Positions 27,039 to 36,345 of a DNA stretch of 64,000 nucleotides are shown here, piece by piece. Origin of the DNA: JAICYJ01 sp963797565 (lineage in GTDB: Bacteria > Actinomycetota > Thermoleophilia > Gaiellales > JAICJC01); contig CAWCPM010000006.1 of the NCBI GenBank assembly GCA_963797565.1, positions 27,661 to 91,660 on the forward strand, given 5' to 3'. The notes under the pieces were generated by a model. The model did no database searches. It was not told where the DNA came from and saw only the letters and a list, made by a program, of their open reading frames with translations. The position numbers were made by a program, and so were the translations under genes. Numbering within the stretch: the first letter of the stretch is position 1; each line of letters begins with the position of its first letter.

Positions 27039-27086
27039 CAGTGGAGCATAGGCAACGGCGGAGCGAACGGTTGGTAGCATCGCGCC

Positions 27087-28109
27087 ATGAAGCTCGGCTA
27101 CGGCCTCATCACCTGCCAGCGGCCACCCGGCGACGAGCGCAGCGACGCCGACCTCTACCGCCAGGCGATCGAGCTGGCGGTCGAGGCAGAGCGACTGGGC
27201 TTCGACTCGGTGTGGCTGACCGAGCACCACTTCGTGGATGACGGCTACATGCCGTCGCTGATGGCGGTGGCGGCTGCCGTCGCCGCCCGCACCGAGCGGA
27301 TCGAGATCGGCACCGGCCTGCTGCTGGCGCCGCTGCACGACCCGGTGCGGCTGGCCGAGGACGCGGCCACCGTCGACCTGCTGTCCCACGGCCGGCTGCT
27401 GCTGGGCCTGGGCATGGGCTGGCGGGCGGAGGAGTTCGAGGGACTCGGCATCCCCATGTCGGAACGACGCACTCGGCTGATCGACGCCGTCTCGGTGCTG
27501 CGCCAGTCCTGGGGCGACGGGCTGGTGACCGGGACGAAGCGGCGCCGCTATCCGGGCATGAGCGTGCGGCCCAAGCCGTTCCGGCCGGGCGGGCCGCCGA
27601 TCTGGATCGGGGCGGTTGCCGAGCCGGCGGTGCGGCGCGCGGGCAGGATCGGCGACGGCTACATGGGCGGCGACAGCGGGCCGGCGGAGTTCGCCGAGCA
27701 GGTGGGATGGGCGCGCGAGGGGCTGGCCGAGGCCGCCGTGCAACGGCCGTTCGAGCTCAGCATCTACCAGCCCACCTTCGCGTGGGAGGGTGAGGACGCC
27801 TGGCCGCTGGTGCGCGATCACCGCCACTACCTGAACTGGAAGTACGAGGACATGGACGAGGCTCGCGGCCGCGCCGGCGACGCCCCGCAGCCTCCGCCGC
27901 TGACTCCTGAGTCGGAGGCGGAGATCCGCCGCCATGTGCTGGTGGGTACGCCCGAGCAGGTGGCCGAGGGCATCCGCGCCTACAGCGAGGCCGCCGGCGG
28001 CGATCTGCACTTCGTGGCGCAGCTCTACTGGCCGGGCATGCCGTACGAGCGGCAGCGTGAGGCGATGCGCGTGTTCGCCGAGCGGGTGGCGCCGTTGCTG
28101 CGTGGCTAA
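27087..28109 (+). CDS. LLM class flavin-dependent oxidoreductase (luciferase-like)
   Basis: 340 residues of the bacterial luciferase-like barrel: F-D-S-V-W-L-T-E-H-H-F near residue 45, R-I-E-I-G-T-G-L-L-L-A-P-L-H-D-P, and L-L-S-H-G-R-L-L-L-G-L-G-M-G-W. Members use FMN or F420 for oxygenation or hydride transfer; the cofactor is not decided here. TAGCAT at 27075-27080 is 6 nt before ATG, indicating a leaderless message. Converges on the amine-oxidase-like gene with a 4-nt overlap. Confidence 0.9.
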   Translation: MKLGYGLITCQRPPGDERSDADLYRQAIELAVEAERLGFDSVWLTEHHFVDDGYMPSLMAVAAAVAARTERIEIGTGLLLAPLHDPVRLAEDAATVDLLSHGRLLLGLGMGWRAEEFEGLGIPMSERRTRLIDAVSVLRQSWGDGLVTGTKRRRYPGMSVRPKPFRPGGPPIWIGAVAEPAVRRAGRIGDGYMGGDSGPAEFAEQVGWAREGLAEAAVQRPFELSIYQPTFAWEGEDAWPLVRDHRHYLNWKYEDMDEARGRAGDAPQPPPLTPESEAEIRRHVLVGTPEQVAEGIRAYSEAAGGDLHFVAQLYWPGMPYERQREAMRVFAERVAPLLRG

Positions 28110-29353
28110 GAGCCGAGCACGTGCGCCGCGGCCGCGGCACCGCTGACCAGCGCCCCCTCGAACCAGCCGGCGTGCTGCCTGGCCATGTCGGATCCGGCGA
28201 ACGCGACGCGACCGACCGGGTCGAACCGGTCAGGGGAGACGAGGTCGATGCGCCCCGCCGGCGCTGTCAGCCAGGTACCCCGCGATGCGGGGTCGGCGAT
28301 CCAGTCGTGCTGCGCCCAGTCCACGAGCTCGGCATCAGGATGGAAGGCGCGGAGGGCGCGCTCGACGTGCTGCCGCGCGGCCGGGTCGAAGCGGTCGTCC
28401 TGCCAGCCGAAGCCGGTGACCAGCACGCGGCCGTCCTCGGCGGTGTCGGCGTACAGCCAGTTCAGGCCCGGGCCGATGCCGACCGCGATGCCGTGCGGCT
28501 CAACCCCGCGCGCCAGCATCAGCACCTTCACGGCCCTGCCCGCGTTGGCGCCGGCGGCCTCGGCCAGGCGTGGCGGCAGCTCCGGCGCGAACGAGATCTG
28601 CGGCAGGCAGTTGAGCGGCACGGCCAGCACCAGCGCCTGGGCCTCGTGCACCTCTCCGCTCGCGGTGGTGCAGACGACGCCGGCATCGTCGTGCTCGACC
28701 GTCGCCACCGCCGTCCCCAGGCGCAGGTCGACGACGTCCCGTGCCATCGACTCGGCCAGCGCGCTCCATCCCGGCAGCGGCCCGTGTGCCAGGCACGTGA
28801 GCAGCCCGGTCAGGCCGCCGTGCTCGTGGATCACCGCGAGCGCGTCGTTCGCGGCGCCATGGTGCGGTGAGGCGCCGCCCATCAACTGCCACCATCCCAG
28901 CAGGAAGTCGCGCAGTGCATCGCTCGGCTGCAGCCGCTCCACGTACTCGGCCGCGGACAGCGCCGCCAGTGCCTGGTCGCCGGCCGCCACCCGCTCGGCG
29001 TCGTCGCGAACGCGGGCCAGCGCCGCCTCCAGCGTGGCCAGCTCCTGCCACGGCACCGGCGTGCCCAGGCGCAGCTCGCCGGCGGTCAGCCAGCGCGCCG
29101 ATCGCACGGGCGGGTAGTCGCGCACCGCCATGCCGTAGCGCGCCAGCTCCGCCCGCACCTGATCGTGCTCCGGCGTGAACCAGGAGCCGCCCAGCTCGAC
29201 GGTACGGCCTCCAAGCGAGACCGAGTAGCCGCGCCCGCCGACGCGGTCGCGGGACTCCAGCACGGTCACGGCAATGCCCGCGTCGGCCAGGTCACGCGCG
29301 GCCCGCAGGCCTGCCAGGCCGGCCCCGGCCACGATCACCCGGCGGTCGCTCAC
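28106..29353 (-). CDS. Flavin monoamine oxidase-like FAD oxidoreductase
   Basis: 415 residues starting at GTG 29353. The FAD Rossmann motif G-A-G-L-A-G-L-R-A-A-R-D-L is at 11-23, the R-V-G-G-R-G motif follows, and the C-terminal F-A-G-S-D-M-A-R-Q-H-A-G-W-F-E-G-A binds FAD near the active site, as in monoamine oxidases. It should oxidise an amine or related substrate with oxygen. Together with the copper amine oxidase at 16 kb this suggests amine use, but the two are not linked in an operon. Confidence 0.88.
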   Translation of the reverse strand: MSDRRVIVAGAGLAGLRAARDLADAGIAVTVLESRDRVGGRGYSVSLGGRTVELGGSWFTPEHDQVRAELARYGMAVRDYPPVRSARWLTAGELRLGTPVPWQELATLEAALARVRDDAERVAAGDQALAALSAAEYVERLQPSDALRDFLLGWWQLMGGASPHHGAANDALAVIHEHGGLTGLLTCLAHGPLPGWSALAESMARDVVDLRLGTAVATVEHDDAGVVCTTASGEVHEAQALVLAVPLNCLPQISFAPELPPRLAEAAGANAGRAVKVLMLARGVEPHGIAVGIGPGLNWLYADTAEDGRVLVTGFGWQDDRFDPAARQHVERALRAFHPDAELVDWAQHDWIADPASRGTWLTAPAGRIDLVSPDRFDPVGRVAFAGSDMARQHAGWFEGALVSGAAAAAHVLGS

Positions 29354-29445
29354 GGGGCCAATTTAGAGTGGTTGATTCCAACTATTGTCCGACGCGATGA
29401 GTCCCGACGACAGAAACCGGCAAGGGCGCAGCAGCGATTGCAGAC

Positions 29446-30480
29446 GTGGCAACGGCGCTCGAGGCGTGCGCCGTCGCGTTCGTGAAGGAGCACCGGCTGC
29501 CCGGGGCGTCGGTGGCGGTCGTGCATGGCGACGACCTGGCCTGGTCTGCCGCGTCGGCTTCTGCGACATCGACGCCCGGCGGGCGCCGGACGAGGGCACG
29601 CTCTACCGGGTGGCCTCGATCACGAAGACGTTCACCGGCACAGCCATCATGCAGCTGCGCGACGAGGGTCGCCTGGGTCTGGACGACCCGGTCGCCGGCC
29701 ACCTGCCGGAGCTGCGGCGCCGGGAGCCGCCGTCGGCTCGATCGACAACGTCACCATCCGCATGCTGCTGTCCCACGAGTCGGGGCTGATGGGCGACCCA
29801 CCGGGCACGGACTGGCACGGACCCACGTACCAGGGCGCGCCCGCCGGCGAACCTGGCACGGGCCGCCGAGATCGGCACCCGGGTGCCGCCCTACACACAG
29901 CAGAAGTACTCCAACATGGGGTACCAGCTGCTGGGCGAGGTGGTGGCGCGCGTCTCCGGCCGTCCCTACGCCGAGTACGTCCAGGAGCAGATCCTCGACC
30001 CGCTGGAGATGGGCGCGACGGGGTTCCTGCCGCTGCCCGATGCGCTGCGAAGTGCGGAGGGCGATCGGGTACGCGCCGCGCGGATTCAGCGACGAGTTGC
30101 GGGAGACGGTGGCGGCGCTCGATTGCCAGGCCGAGGGTGGCCTGCTCTCGTGCGTGAAGGACATGGCTCGCTGGATCTCGTTCCAGCTGCGCGAGGACGG
30201 CGGCGAACGATCCGGCGCGCAGGTGCTGGCCGGACCGACCCTGGCCGAGATGCACCGTCCGCGCTACCTGGGCGACCTGGCCTGGACGGAGGCGTGGGGG
30301 ATCAGCTGGTACGCGGTGTGGCGTGGACGATGTGATCTGGGTGCAGCACTCAGGCGGACTGCACGGGTTCAGGACAAACGTCTGCTTCGAGACGAAGCAT
30401 CGTCTGGGGGCGATTGCGTTTGTGAACGGGGACGGTGACGTCGAGGAGCTGGCCATGGATCTGGGGACGATGGCCAGGTC
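29446..30480 (+). pseudogene. Serine hydrolase (class C beta-lactamase-like), copy 1, multiply frameshifted and 3'-truncated
   Basis: From GTG 29446 the protein begins M-A-T-A-L-E-A-C-A-V-A-F-V-K-E-H and passes through all three plus frames. Breaks lie near 29555, 29718, 29845, 30050 and 30315, mostly one or two bases lost in G/C runs. Conserved elements survive in the successive frames: the S-x-x-K in S-I-T-K-T-F-T, L-S-H-E-S-G-L-M, Y-S-N-M-G-Y-Q (the Y-x-N motif) and Q-H-S-G-G-L-H-G. Homology ends at about 30480, where copy 2 begins without its N-terminus; about 100 C-terminal residues are missing. Confidence 0.8.
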
Positions 30481-30483
30481 TGA

Positions 30484-31740
30484 ACTGGTATCGGCGTCTG
30501 CGACGCCGCCGCCGGGCGCACCGCCGACGACGCCACCCTCTACCGGGTGGCCTCCGTCACCAAGACCTTCACTGGGACAGCGATCATGCAGCTGCGGGAC
30601 GAGGGCAGCCTCGACCTCGACGATCCGGTGGTCGCCCACGTGCCGGAGCTCAGCGCCGCGGTGGGCGTCAGCCCGATCGAGAACGTCACCATCCGGCGGC
30701 TGCTCTCCCACGAGTCGGGCCTGATGGGAGACGCGCCGGGCACCGACTGGGAGGGGCCCACCTACCAGGGTTCGGTGACGGCCAACCTCGCGCGTGCCGC
30801 CGAGATCGGGGTGCGCGTACCTCCCAACACGCAGCTGAAGTACTCGAACATGGGATACCAGCTACTGGGTGAGATCGTCGCCCGCGTCTCCGGCCGGCCC
30901 TACGCGGAGTACGTCAGGGAACGGATCCTCGATCCGCTTGGCATGTCTTCCTCAGGCTACCCGCCGCTGCCCGATGCGCTGCGTGCGCGGATGGCGACCG
31001 GCTACACGGTGCGACAGTTCAGCGACGAGCTGAGCGAGTCCGTGGCCGCGCCGGACTGCGAGGCCGAGGGCGGCCTGATCTCGTGCGTGGGCGACCTGGC
31101 ACGATGGGTCTCCTTCCAGGTGCGCGAGGACGGCGGGGAGCGGTCGGGGGCACAGGTGCTGGCGTAGTCGACGCTGGCCGAGATGCATCGTCCCCGGTAT
31201 CTCGGCGGGGACCCGGCCTGGGAGCTGGCGTGGGGGATCAGCTGGTACGCGGTCCGCAGCGGCGATGTCGCGTGGGTGCAGCACTCCGGCGATATTCACG
31301 GGTTCAGCTCGAACGTCTGCTTCGACCGCGAGCACCGGGTCGGAGCGATCGTGCTGCTGAACACCATGGCGTCGGCGGCGGAGCTGTCGATGAAGCTGGC
31401 CGAGATTGGCCGCGAGGCAGTTGCGGCGCTGCCGGCACCGATCGTGCCGCCGTCGCCGATGCCGGAGGGGTATCGCGACCTGCTCGGGTACTACGGCGGT
31501 GACAACGTCAACGGCCTGCTGCGGCTGGAGTGGCGCGACGGGCGGCTCACGTTCGTGGATCCGACCCGGGCGGGCTGGCGGCCGACGCTGACCGCGACCG
31601 GCCCACCGGATGCGTTCGTGGTCGACCCATACGTGCGCGAGGCGGGCGAGCCGTGCGTGTTTCATCGGCGCGCCGACGGCCGCGTCGATTCGGTCGCCCT
31701 CGGGCCGGTCGTGTTTCGCCGGTTCGACGCGGTGTACTAG
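30484..31740 (+). pseudogene. Serine hydrolase (class C beta-lactamase-like), copy 2, 5'-truncated with internal stop
   Basis: Family sequence starts at G-I-G-V-C-D-A-A-A-G-R directly after an in-frame TGA at 30479-30481, so about 45 N-terminal residues including the start are absent. S-V-T-K-T-F-T (S-x-x-K) and Y-S-N-M-G-Y-Q follow. A TAG at 31165-31167 interrupts the frame; the same site in copy 3 reads TCC. After the stop the frame continues to the natural end D-A-V-Y at 31740. A GTG at 30547 could start a shorter product ending at 31167, but it would lack the first strand and the C-terminal third. Confidence 0.8.
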
Positions 31741-33536
31741 CCCGCCACCGCGCCGGGGGACCCGCCGCGCAGCTGGCTCCCCTGCCCGAGCAGCATGGCT
31801 GTGCCGACCAGCGCCAGGTGGGTGAACGCCTGCGGCACGTTGCCCAGCTGCCGGCCGGCGACGGGGTCGTATTCCTCGGACAGCAGCCCGACGTCGTTTC
31901 GCAGGTCGAGCAGCCGCTCGAACAGCTCGCGGGCCTCGGTGATGCGGCCCTGCATGGCCAGCACGTCGGCCAGCCAGAACGAGCAGGCCAGGAACACGCC
32001 CTCGTCGCCGCCGACGCCGTCCACGTCGCCGTCGTCTGGCAGGTACCGGCGCACCAGGCCGTCGTGGATCAGCTCGCGCTGGATCGCAGCGACGGTCAAG
32101 ACCATGCGCGGGTCGTCGGCGGGCAGGAACCCGACTGCCGGCATCAGCAACACACTGGCGTCCAGCTTGTCCGAACCGTAGGACTGGGCGAACGACTGCT
32201 TGCCGTCGCTCCAGGCCTCGCTCAGCACCTGTGCGTGGATCTCGTCGCGGAGGCTCCGCCATCGCGCGACGGGGCCCTCGCGCCCGAACTCGTCGTGGAA
32301 ACGCACCGCCCGGTCGAAGGCCACCCACGACATCACCTTGGAGTAGGTGAAGTGGCGGTTGGGGCCGCGCACCTCCCAGATGCCGGCGTCCTCCTGCCGC
32401 CAGCCGTCCTCCAGCCACCGCAGCAGCATCTTCAGCAACGACCACCCAGCCGGATCGCCGGGGACGCCGTGCGCGGTCGTCTGGTAGGCGGAGTCAACCA
32501 GCTCGCCGTACACGTCCAGCTGCAGCTGCGTGGAGGCGGCGTTGCCGACTCTCACCGGCAGCGAGCCGTCGAAGCCGGGCAGCCAGTCGAGCTCGCGCTC
32601 GTCCAGCCGCCGCTCGCCGGCGATGCCGTACATGATCTGGAGGTCGGCGGGATCGCCCGCGATCGCGCGCAGCAGCCAGCCGCGCCACTGGAGGGCCTCA
32701 TCGAGGTAGCCGCCGGCGAGCATCGCGCGCAGCGTGAGCGTGGCGTCGCGCAGCCAGCAGAAGCGGTAGTCCCAGTTGCGCCCGCCGCCGATGCGCTCGG
32801 GCAGCGAGGTGGTGGGCGCGGCCACGATCCCGCCGGTGGGACGGTAGGTGAGCGCCTTCAGCACCAGCAGCGAGCTGTGGATCTCGTCGTGGTAGTCGCC
32901 CTGGTGGCTGCAGTTGCCGGCCCACTCCAGCCAGTAGGCCTCGCTGTCGTTGAGCGCCGCCTCCGCGTCGATCGGATCGGGGAGCGGCTGGTGGGACGGG
33001 AACCAGGTCAGCACGAACGGGACTCGGTGGCCGGGCTTGAGCACGAACTCGGAGACGGTGGTCATGTTCTCACCGCGCACCGGCATCTTGGTGCGCAGGC
33101 ACAGCGCGTCCGGCCCGGCGACGGCGACGCGGGCGTGGTCGACCCGGCGTACCCACGGCACGATGCTGCCGTAGTCGAAGCGGATCACCAGCTCCGAGCG
33201 CATCGGCACCTCGCCGTCCAGGCTCTCGACGATGCGGACGATGTCGGGCGTGTCGCCGCGCGGCGGCATGAAGTCGATCGCGCGCACCCGGCCCTCGGGG
33301 CACTCGTAGATCGACTCCAGGATCAGCGTGTCGCTGCGGTAGCGGCGGGTCGCGCGTCTGATGCCGCCGGCCGGCGCCAGCAGCCAGCGGCCGTGCTCGG
33401 GCCCGCCCAGCAGCCGTGCGAAGCAGGCGCCGGAGTCGAAGCGCGGGAAGCAGCACCAGTCGATCGAGCCGTCGCGGCCGATCAGGGCGGCCGTCTGCAG
33501 GTCGCCGATCATGGCGTAGTCCTCGACGCGGGGCAC
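31737..33536 (-). CDS. Glycoside hydrolase family 15 protein (trehalase/glucoamylase type), copy A
   Basis: 599 residues. The N-terminal beta domain opens with I-G-D-L-Q-T-A-A-L-I-G-R-D-G-S-I-D-W; the alpha/alpha barrel carries G-G-G-R-N-W-D-Y-R-F-C-W-L-R-D-A near residue 260 and E-R-E-L-D-W-L-P-G-F-D-G-S with acidic catalytic candidates. Actinobacterial proteins of this layout include trehalases that need phosphate and Mg2+ as well as glucoamylase-like enzymes, so trehalose or maltodextrin are candidates. Nearly identical to the copy at 34525-36324; differences noticed include Leu/Ser and Ile/Val in the V-L-T-V-A-A-I-Q-R-E-L-I segment. Confidence 0.92.
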   Translation of the reverse strand: MPRVEDYAMIGDLQTAALIGRDGSIDWCCFPRFDSGACFARLLGGPEHGRWLLAPAGGIRRATRRYRSDTLILESIYECPEGRVRAIDFMPPRGDTPDIVRIVESLDGEVPMRSELVIRFDYGSIVPWVRRVDHARVAVAGPDALCLRTKMPVRGENMTTVSEFVLKPGHRVPFVLTWFPSHQPLPDPIDAEAALNDSEAYWLEWAGNCSHQGDYHDEIHSSLLVLKALTYRPTGGIVAAPTTSLPERIGGGRNWDYRFCWLRDATLTLRAMLAGGYLDEALQWRGWLLRAIAGDPADLQIMYGIAGERRLDERELDWLPGFDGSLPVRVGNAASTQLQLDVYGELVDSAYQTTAHGVPGDPAGWSLLKMLLRWLEDGWRQEDAGIWEVRGPNRHFTYSKVMSWVAFDRAVRFHDEFGREGPVARWRSLRDEIHAQVLSEAWSDGKQSFAQSYGSDKLDASVLLMPAVGFLPADDPRMVLTVAAIQRELIHDGLVRRYLPDDGDVDGVGGDEGVFLACSFWLADVLAMQGRITEARELFERLLDLRNDVGLLSEEYDPVAGRQLGNVPQAFTHLALVGTAMLLGQGSQLRGGSPGAVAG

Positions 33537-33557
33537 GGCCGGGATCCTAGATCGGCT

Positions 33558-33749
33558 TCAGGACGCGGGCTGTGTTGCCTCGCGCAGGGAGCGCGCCGCC
33601 TCGGCCACGCGGGCCAGCTCGGCCAGCATCGCGTCGGCGGCCTGCTCGAGGACCTCGCCGACGACCAACTCGCCGCCTCGATCTGCTTGGCGATGAACTG
33701 GATCGCGACGGCGTCGTTCACCGGCAACATGTTCAGAGAGATCAGCACT
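33558..33749 (-). pseudogene. 3' fragment of NAD(P)H-dependent FMN reductase
   Basis: The last 190 nt of the FMN reductase gene found intact at 36346-36924, cut at the duplication border. It encodes L-I-S-L-N-M-L-P-V-N-D-A-V-A-I-Q and, after a one-base deletion near 33677 relative to the intact gene, the C-terminus. It has no start or N-terminal flavin-binding half and cannot make an active enzyme. Confidence 0.85.
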
Positions 33750-33754
33750 GCTTC

Positions 33755-34528
33755 GCTGCCGATGCGCTGCGTGCGCGGATGGCGACCGGCTACACGGTGC
33801 GCAGTTCAGCGACGAGCTGAGCGAGTCCGTGGCCGCGCCGGACTGCGAGGCCGAGGGCGGCCTGATCTCGTGCGTGGGCGACCTGGCGCGATGGGTCTCC
33901 TTCCAGGTGCGCGAGGACGGCGGGGAGCGGTCGGGGGCACAGGTGCTGGCGTCCTCGACGCTGGCCGAGATGCATCGTCCCCGGTATCTCGGCGGGGACC
34001 CGGCCTGGGAGCTGGCGTGGGGGATCAGCTGGTACGCGGTCCGCAGCGGCGATGTCGCGTGGGTGCAGCACTCCGGCGATATTCACGGGTTCAGCTCGAA
34101 CGTCTGCTTCGACCGCGAGCACCGGGTCGGAGCGATCGTGCTGCTGAACACCATGGCGTCGGCGGCGGAGCTGTCGATGAAGCTGGCCGCGATTGGCCGC
34201 GAGGCAGTTGCGGCGCTGCCGGCACCGATCGTGCCGCCGTCGCCGATGCCGGAGGGGTATCGCGACCTGCTCGGGCTACTACGGCGGTGACAACGTCGAC
34301 GGCCTGCTGCGGCTGGAGTGGCGCGACGGGCGGCTCACGTTCGTGGATCCGACCCGGGCGAGCTGGCGGCCGACGCTGACCGCGACCGACCAACCGGATG
34401 CGTTCGTGGTCGACCCGTACGTGCGCGAGGCGGGCGAGCCGTGCGTGTTTCACCGGCGCGCCGACGGCCGCGTCGATTCGGTCGCCCTCGGGCCGGTCGT
34501 GTTTCGCCGGTTCGACGCGGTGTACTAG
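33755..34528 (+). pseudogene. Serine hydrolase fragment, copy 3
   Basis: C-terminal 60% of the serine hydrolase, starting inside the codons for D-A-L-R-A-R-M-A-T-G-Y at the duplication border. Relative to copy 2 it lacks one base near 33802 and has one extra near 34275, giving two frameshifts; at 33955 it has TCC instead of the TAG of copy 2. Without the S-x-x-K and Y-x-N motifs it cannot be catalytic. An open stretch from 33829 to 34290 encodes only the middle part. Confidence 0.82.
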
Positions 34529-36324
34529 CCCGCCACCGCGCCGGGGGACCCGCCGCGCAGCTGGCTGCCCTGCCCGAGCAGCATGGCTGTGCCGACCAGC
34601 GCCAGGTGGGTGAACGCCTGCGGCACGTTGCCCAGCTGACGGCCGGCGACGGGGTCGTATTCCTCGGACAGCAGCCCGACGTCGTTTCGCAGGTCGAGCA
34701 GCCGCTCGAACAGCTCGCGGGCCTCGGTGATGCGGCCCTGCATGGCCAGCACGTCGGCCAGCCAGAACGAGCAGGCCAGGAACACGCCCTCGTCGCCGCC
34801 GACGCCGTCCACGTCGCCGTCGTCTGGCAGGTACCGGCGCACCAGGCCGTCGTGGACCAGCTCGCGCTGGATCGCAGCGACGGTCGAGACCATGCGCGGG
34901 TCGTCGGCGGGCAGGAACCCGACTGCCGGCATCAGCAACACGCTGGCGTCCAGCTTGTCGGAACCGTAGGACTGGGCGAACGACTGCTTGCCGTCGCTCC
35001 AGGCCTCGCTCAGCACCTGTGCGTGGATCTCGTCGCGGAGGCGCCGCCAGCGCGCGACGGGGCCGTCGCGCCCGAACTCGTCGTGGAAACGCACCGCCCG
35101 GTCGAAGGCCACCCACGACATCACCTTGGAGTAGGTGAAGTGGCGGTTGGGGCCGCGCACCTCCCAGATGCCGGCGTCCTCCTGCCGCCAGCCGTCCTCC
35201 AGCCACCGCAGCAGCATCTTCAGCAACGACCACCCAGCCGGATCGCCGGGGACGCCGTGCGCGGTCGTCTGGTAGGCGGAGTCAACCAGCTCGCCGTACA
35301 CGTCCAGCTGCAGCTGGGTGGAGGCGGCGTTGCCGACTCTCACCGGCAGCGAGCCGTCGAAGCCGGGCAGCCAGTCGAGCTCGCGCTCGTCCAGCCGCCG
35401 CTCGCCGGCGATGCCGTACATGATCTGGAGGTCGGCGGGATCGCCCGCGATCGCGCGCAGCAGCCAGCCGCGCCACTGGAGGGCCTCATCGAGGTAGCCG
35501 CCGGCGAGCATCGCGCGCAGCGTGAGCGTGGCGTCGCGCAGCCAGCAGAAGCGGTAGTCCCAGTTGCGCCCGCCGCCGATGCGCTCGGGCAGCGAGGTGG
35601 TGGGTGCGGCCACGATCCCGCCGGTGGGACGGTAGGTGAGCGCCTTCAGCACCAGCAGCGAGCTGTGGATCTCGTCGTGGTAGTCGCCCTGGTGGCTGCA
35701 GTTGCCGGCCCACTCCAGCCAGTAGGCCTCGCTGTCGTTGAGCGCCGCCTCCGCGTCGATCGGATCGGGGAGCGGCTGGTGCGACGGGAACCAGGTCAGC
35801 ACGAACGGGACTCGGTGGCCGGGCTTGAGCACGAACTCGGAGACGGTGGTCATGTTCTCACCGCGCACCGGCATCTTGGTGCGCAGGCACAGCGCGTCCG
35901 GCCCGGCGACGGCGACGCGGGCGTGGTCGACCCGGCGTACCCACGGCACGATGCTGCCGTAGTCGAAGCGGATCACCAGCTCCGAGCGCATCGGCACCTC
36001 GCCGTCCAGGCTCTCGACGATGCGGACGATGTCGGGCGTGTCGCCGCGCGGCGGCATGAAGTCGATCGCGCGCACGCGGCCCTCGGGGCACTCGTAGATC
36101 GACTCCAGGATCAGCGTGTCGCTGCGGTAGCGGCGGGTCGCGCGTCTGATGCCGCCGGCCGGCGCCAGCAGCCAGCGGCCGTGCTCGGGTCCGCCCAGCA
36201 GCCGTGCGAAGCAGGCGCCGGAGTCGAAGCGCGGGAAGCAGCACCAGTCGATCGAGCCGTCGCGGCCGATCAGGGCGGCCGTCTGCAGGTCGCCGATCAT
36301 GGCGTAGTCCTCGACGCGGGGCAC
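34525..36324 (-). CDS. Glycoside hydrolase family 15 protein (trehalase/glucoamylase type), copy B
   Basis: 599 residues, same domains and motifs as the copy at 31737-33536, with no frame damage. This copy is probably the ancestral one, since its upstream neighbour, the FMN reductase, is intact. Differences from copy A are few and conservative (for example R-D-G-P-V-A-R-W-R-R-L in place of R-E-G-P-V-A-R-W-R-S-L), consistent with both still being under selection or with a recent event. ATG 36324 leaves 21 nt to the FMN reductase stop, suggesting co-transcription. Confidence 0.92.
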   Translation of the reverse strand: MPRVEDYAMIGDLQTAALIGRDGSIDWCCFPRFDSGACFARLLGGPEHGRWLLAPAGGIRRATRRYRSDTLILESIYECPEGRVRAIDFMPPRGDTPDIVRIVESLDGEVPMRSELVIRFDYGSIVPWVRRVDHARVAVAGPDALCLRTKMPVRGENMTTVSEFVLKPGHRVPFVLTWFPSHQPLPDPIDAEAALNDSEAYWLEWAGNCSHQGDYHDEIHSSLLVLKALTYRPTGGIVAAPTTSLPERIGGGRNWDYRFCWLRDATLTLRAMLAGGYLDEALQWRGWLLRAIAGDPADLQIMYGIAGERRLDERELDWLPGFDGSLPVRVGNAASTQLQLDVYGELVDSAYQTTAHGVPGDPAGWSLLKMLLRWLEDGWRQEDAGIWEVRGPNRHFTYSKVMSWVAFDRAVRFHDEFGRDGPVARWRRLRDEIHAQVLSEAWSDGKQSFAQSYGSDKLDASVLLMPAVGFLPADDPRMVSTVAAIQRELVHDGLVRRYLPDDGDVDGVGGDEGVFLACSFWLADVLAMQGRITEARELFERLLDLRNDVGLLSEEYDPVAGRQLGNVPQAFTHLALVGTAMLLGQGSQLRGGSPGAVAG

Positions 36325-36345
36325 GGCCGGGATCCTAGATCGGCT

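Larger units (their letters stand above)
30966..33754. repeat. Tandem duplication, unit A (about 2.79 kb)
   Basis: This stretch recurs immediately to the right with a period of 2788 nt, measured from the two GH15 genes (31737 and 34525; 33536 and 36324). It holds the 3' part of serine hydrolase copy 2, a whole GH15 gene and the 3' part of an FMN reductase gene. The units differ by about 1% in the part compared, with scattered substitutions and single-base indels, so the copies are not identical. Borders are given to about 10 nt. Confidence 0.85.
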
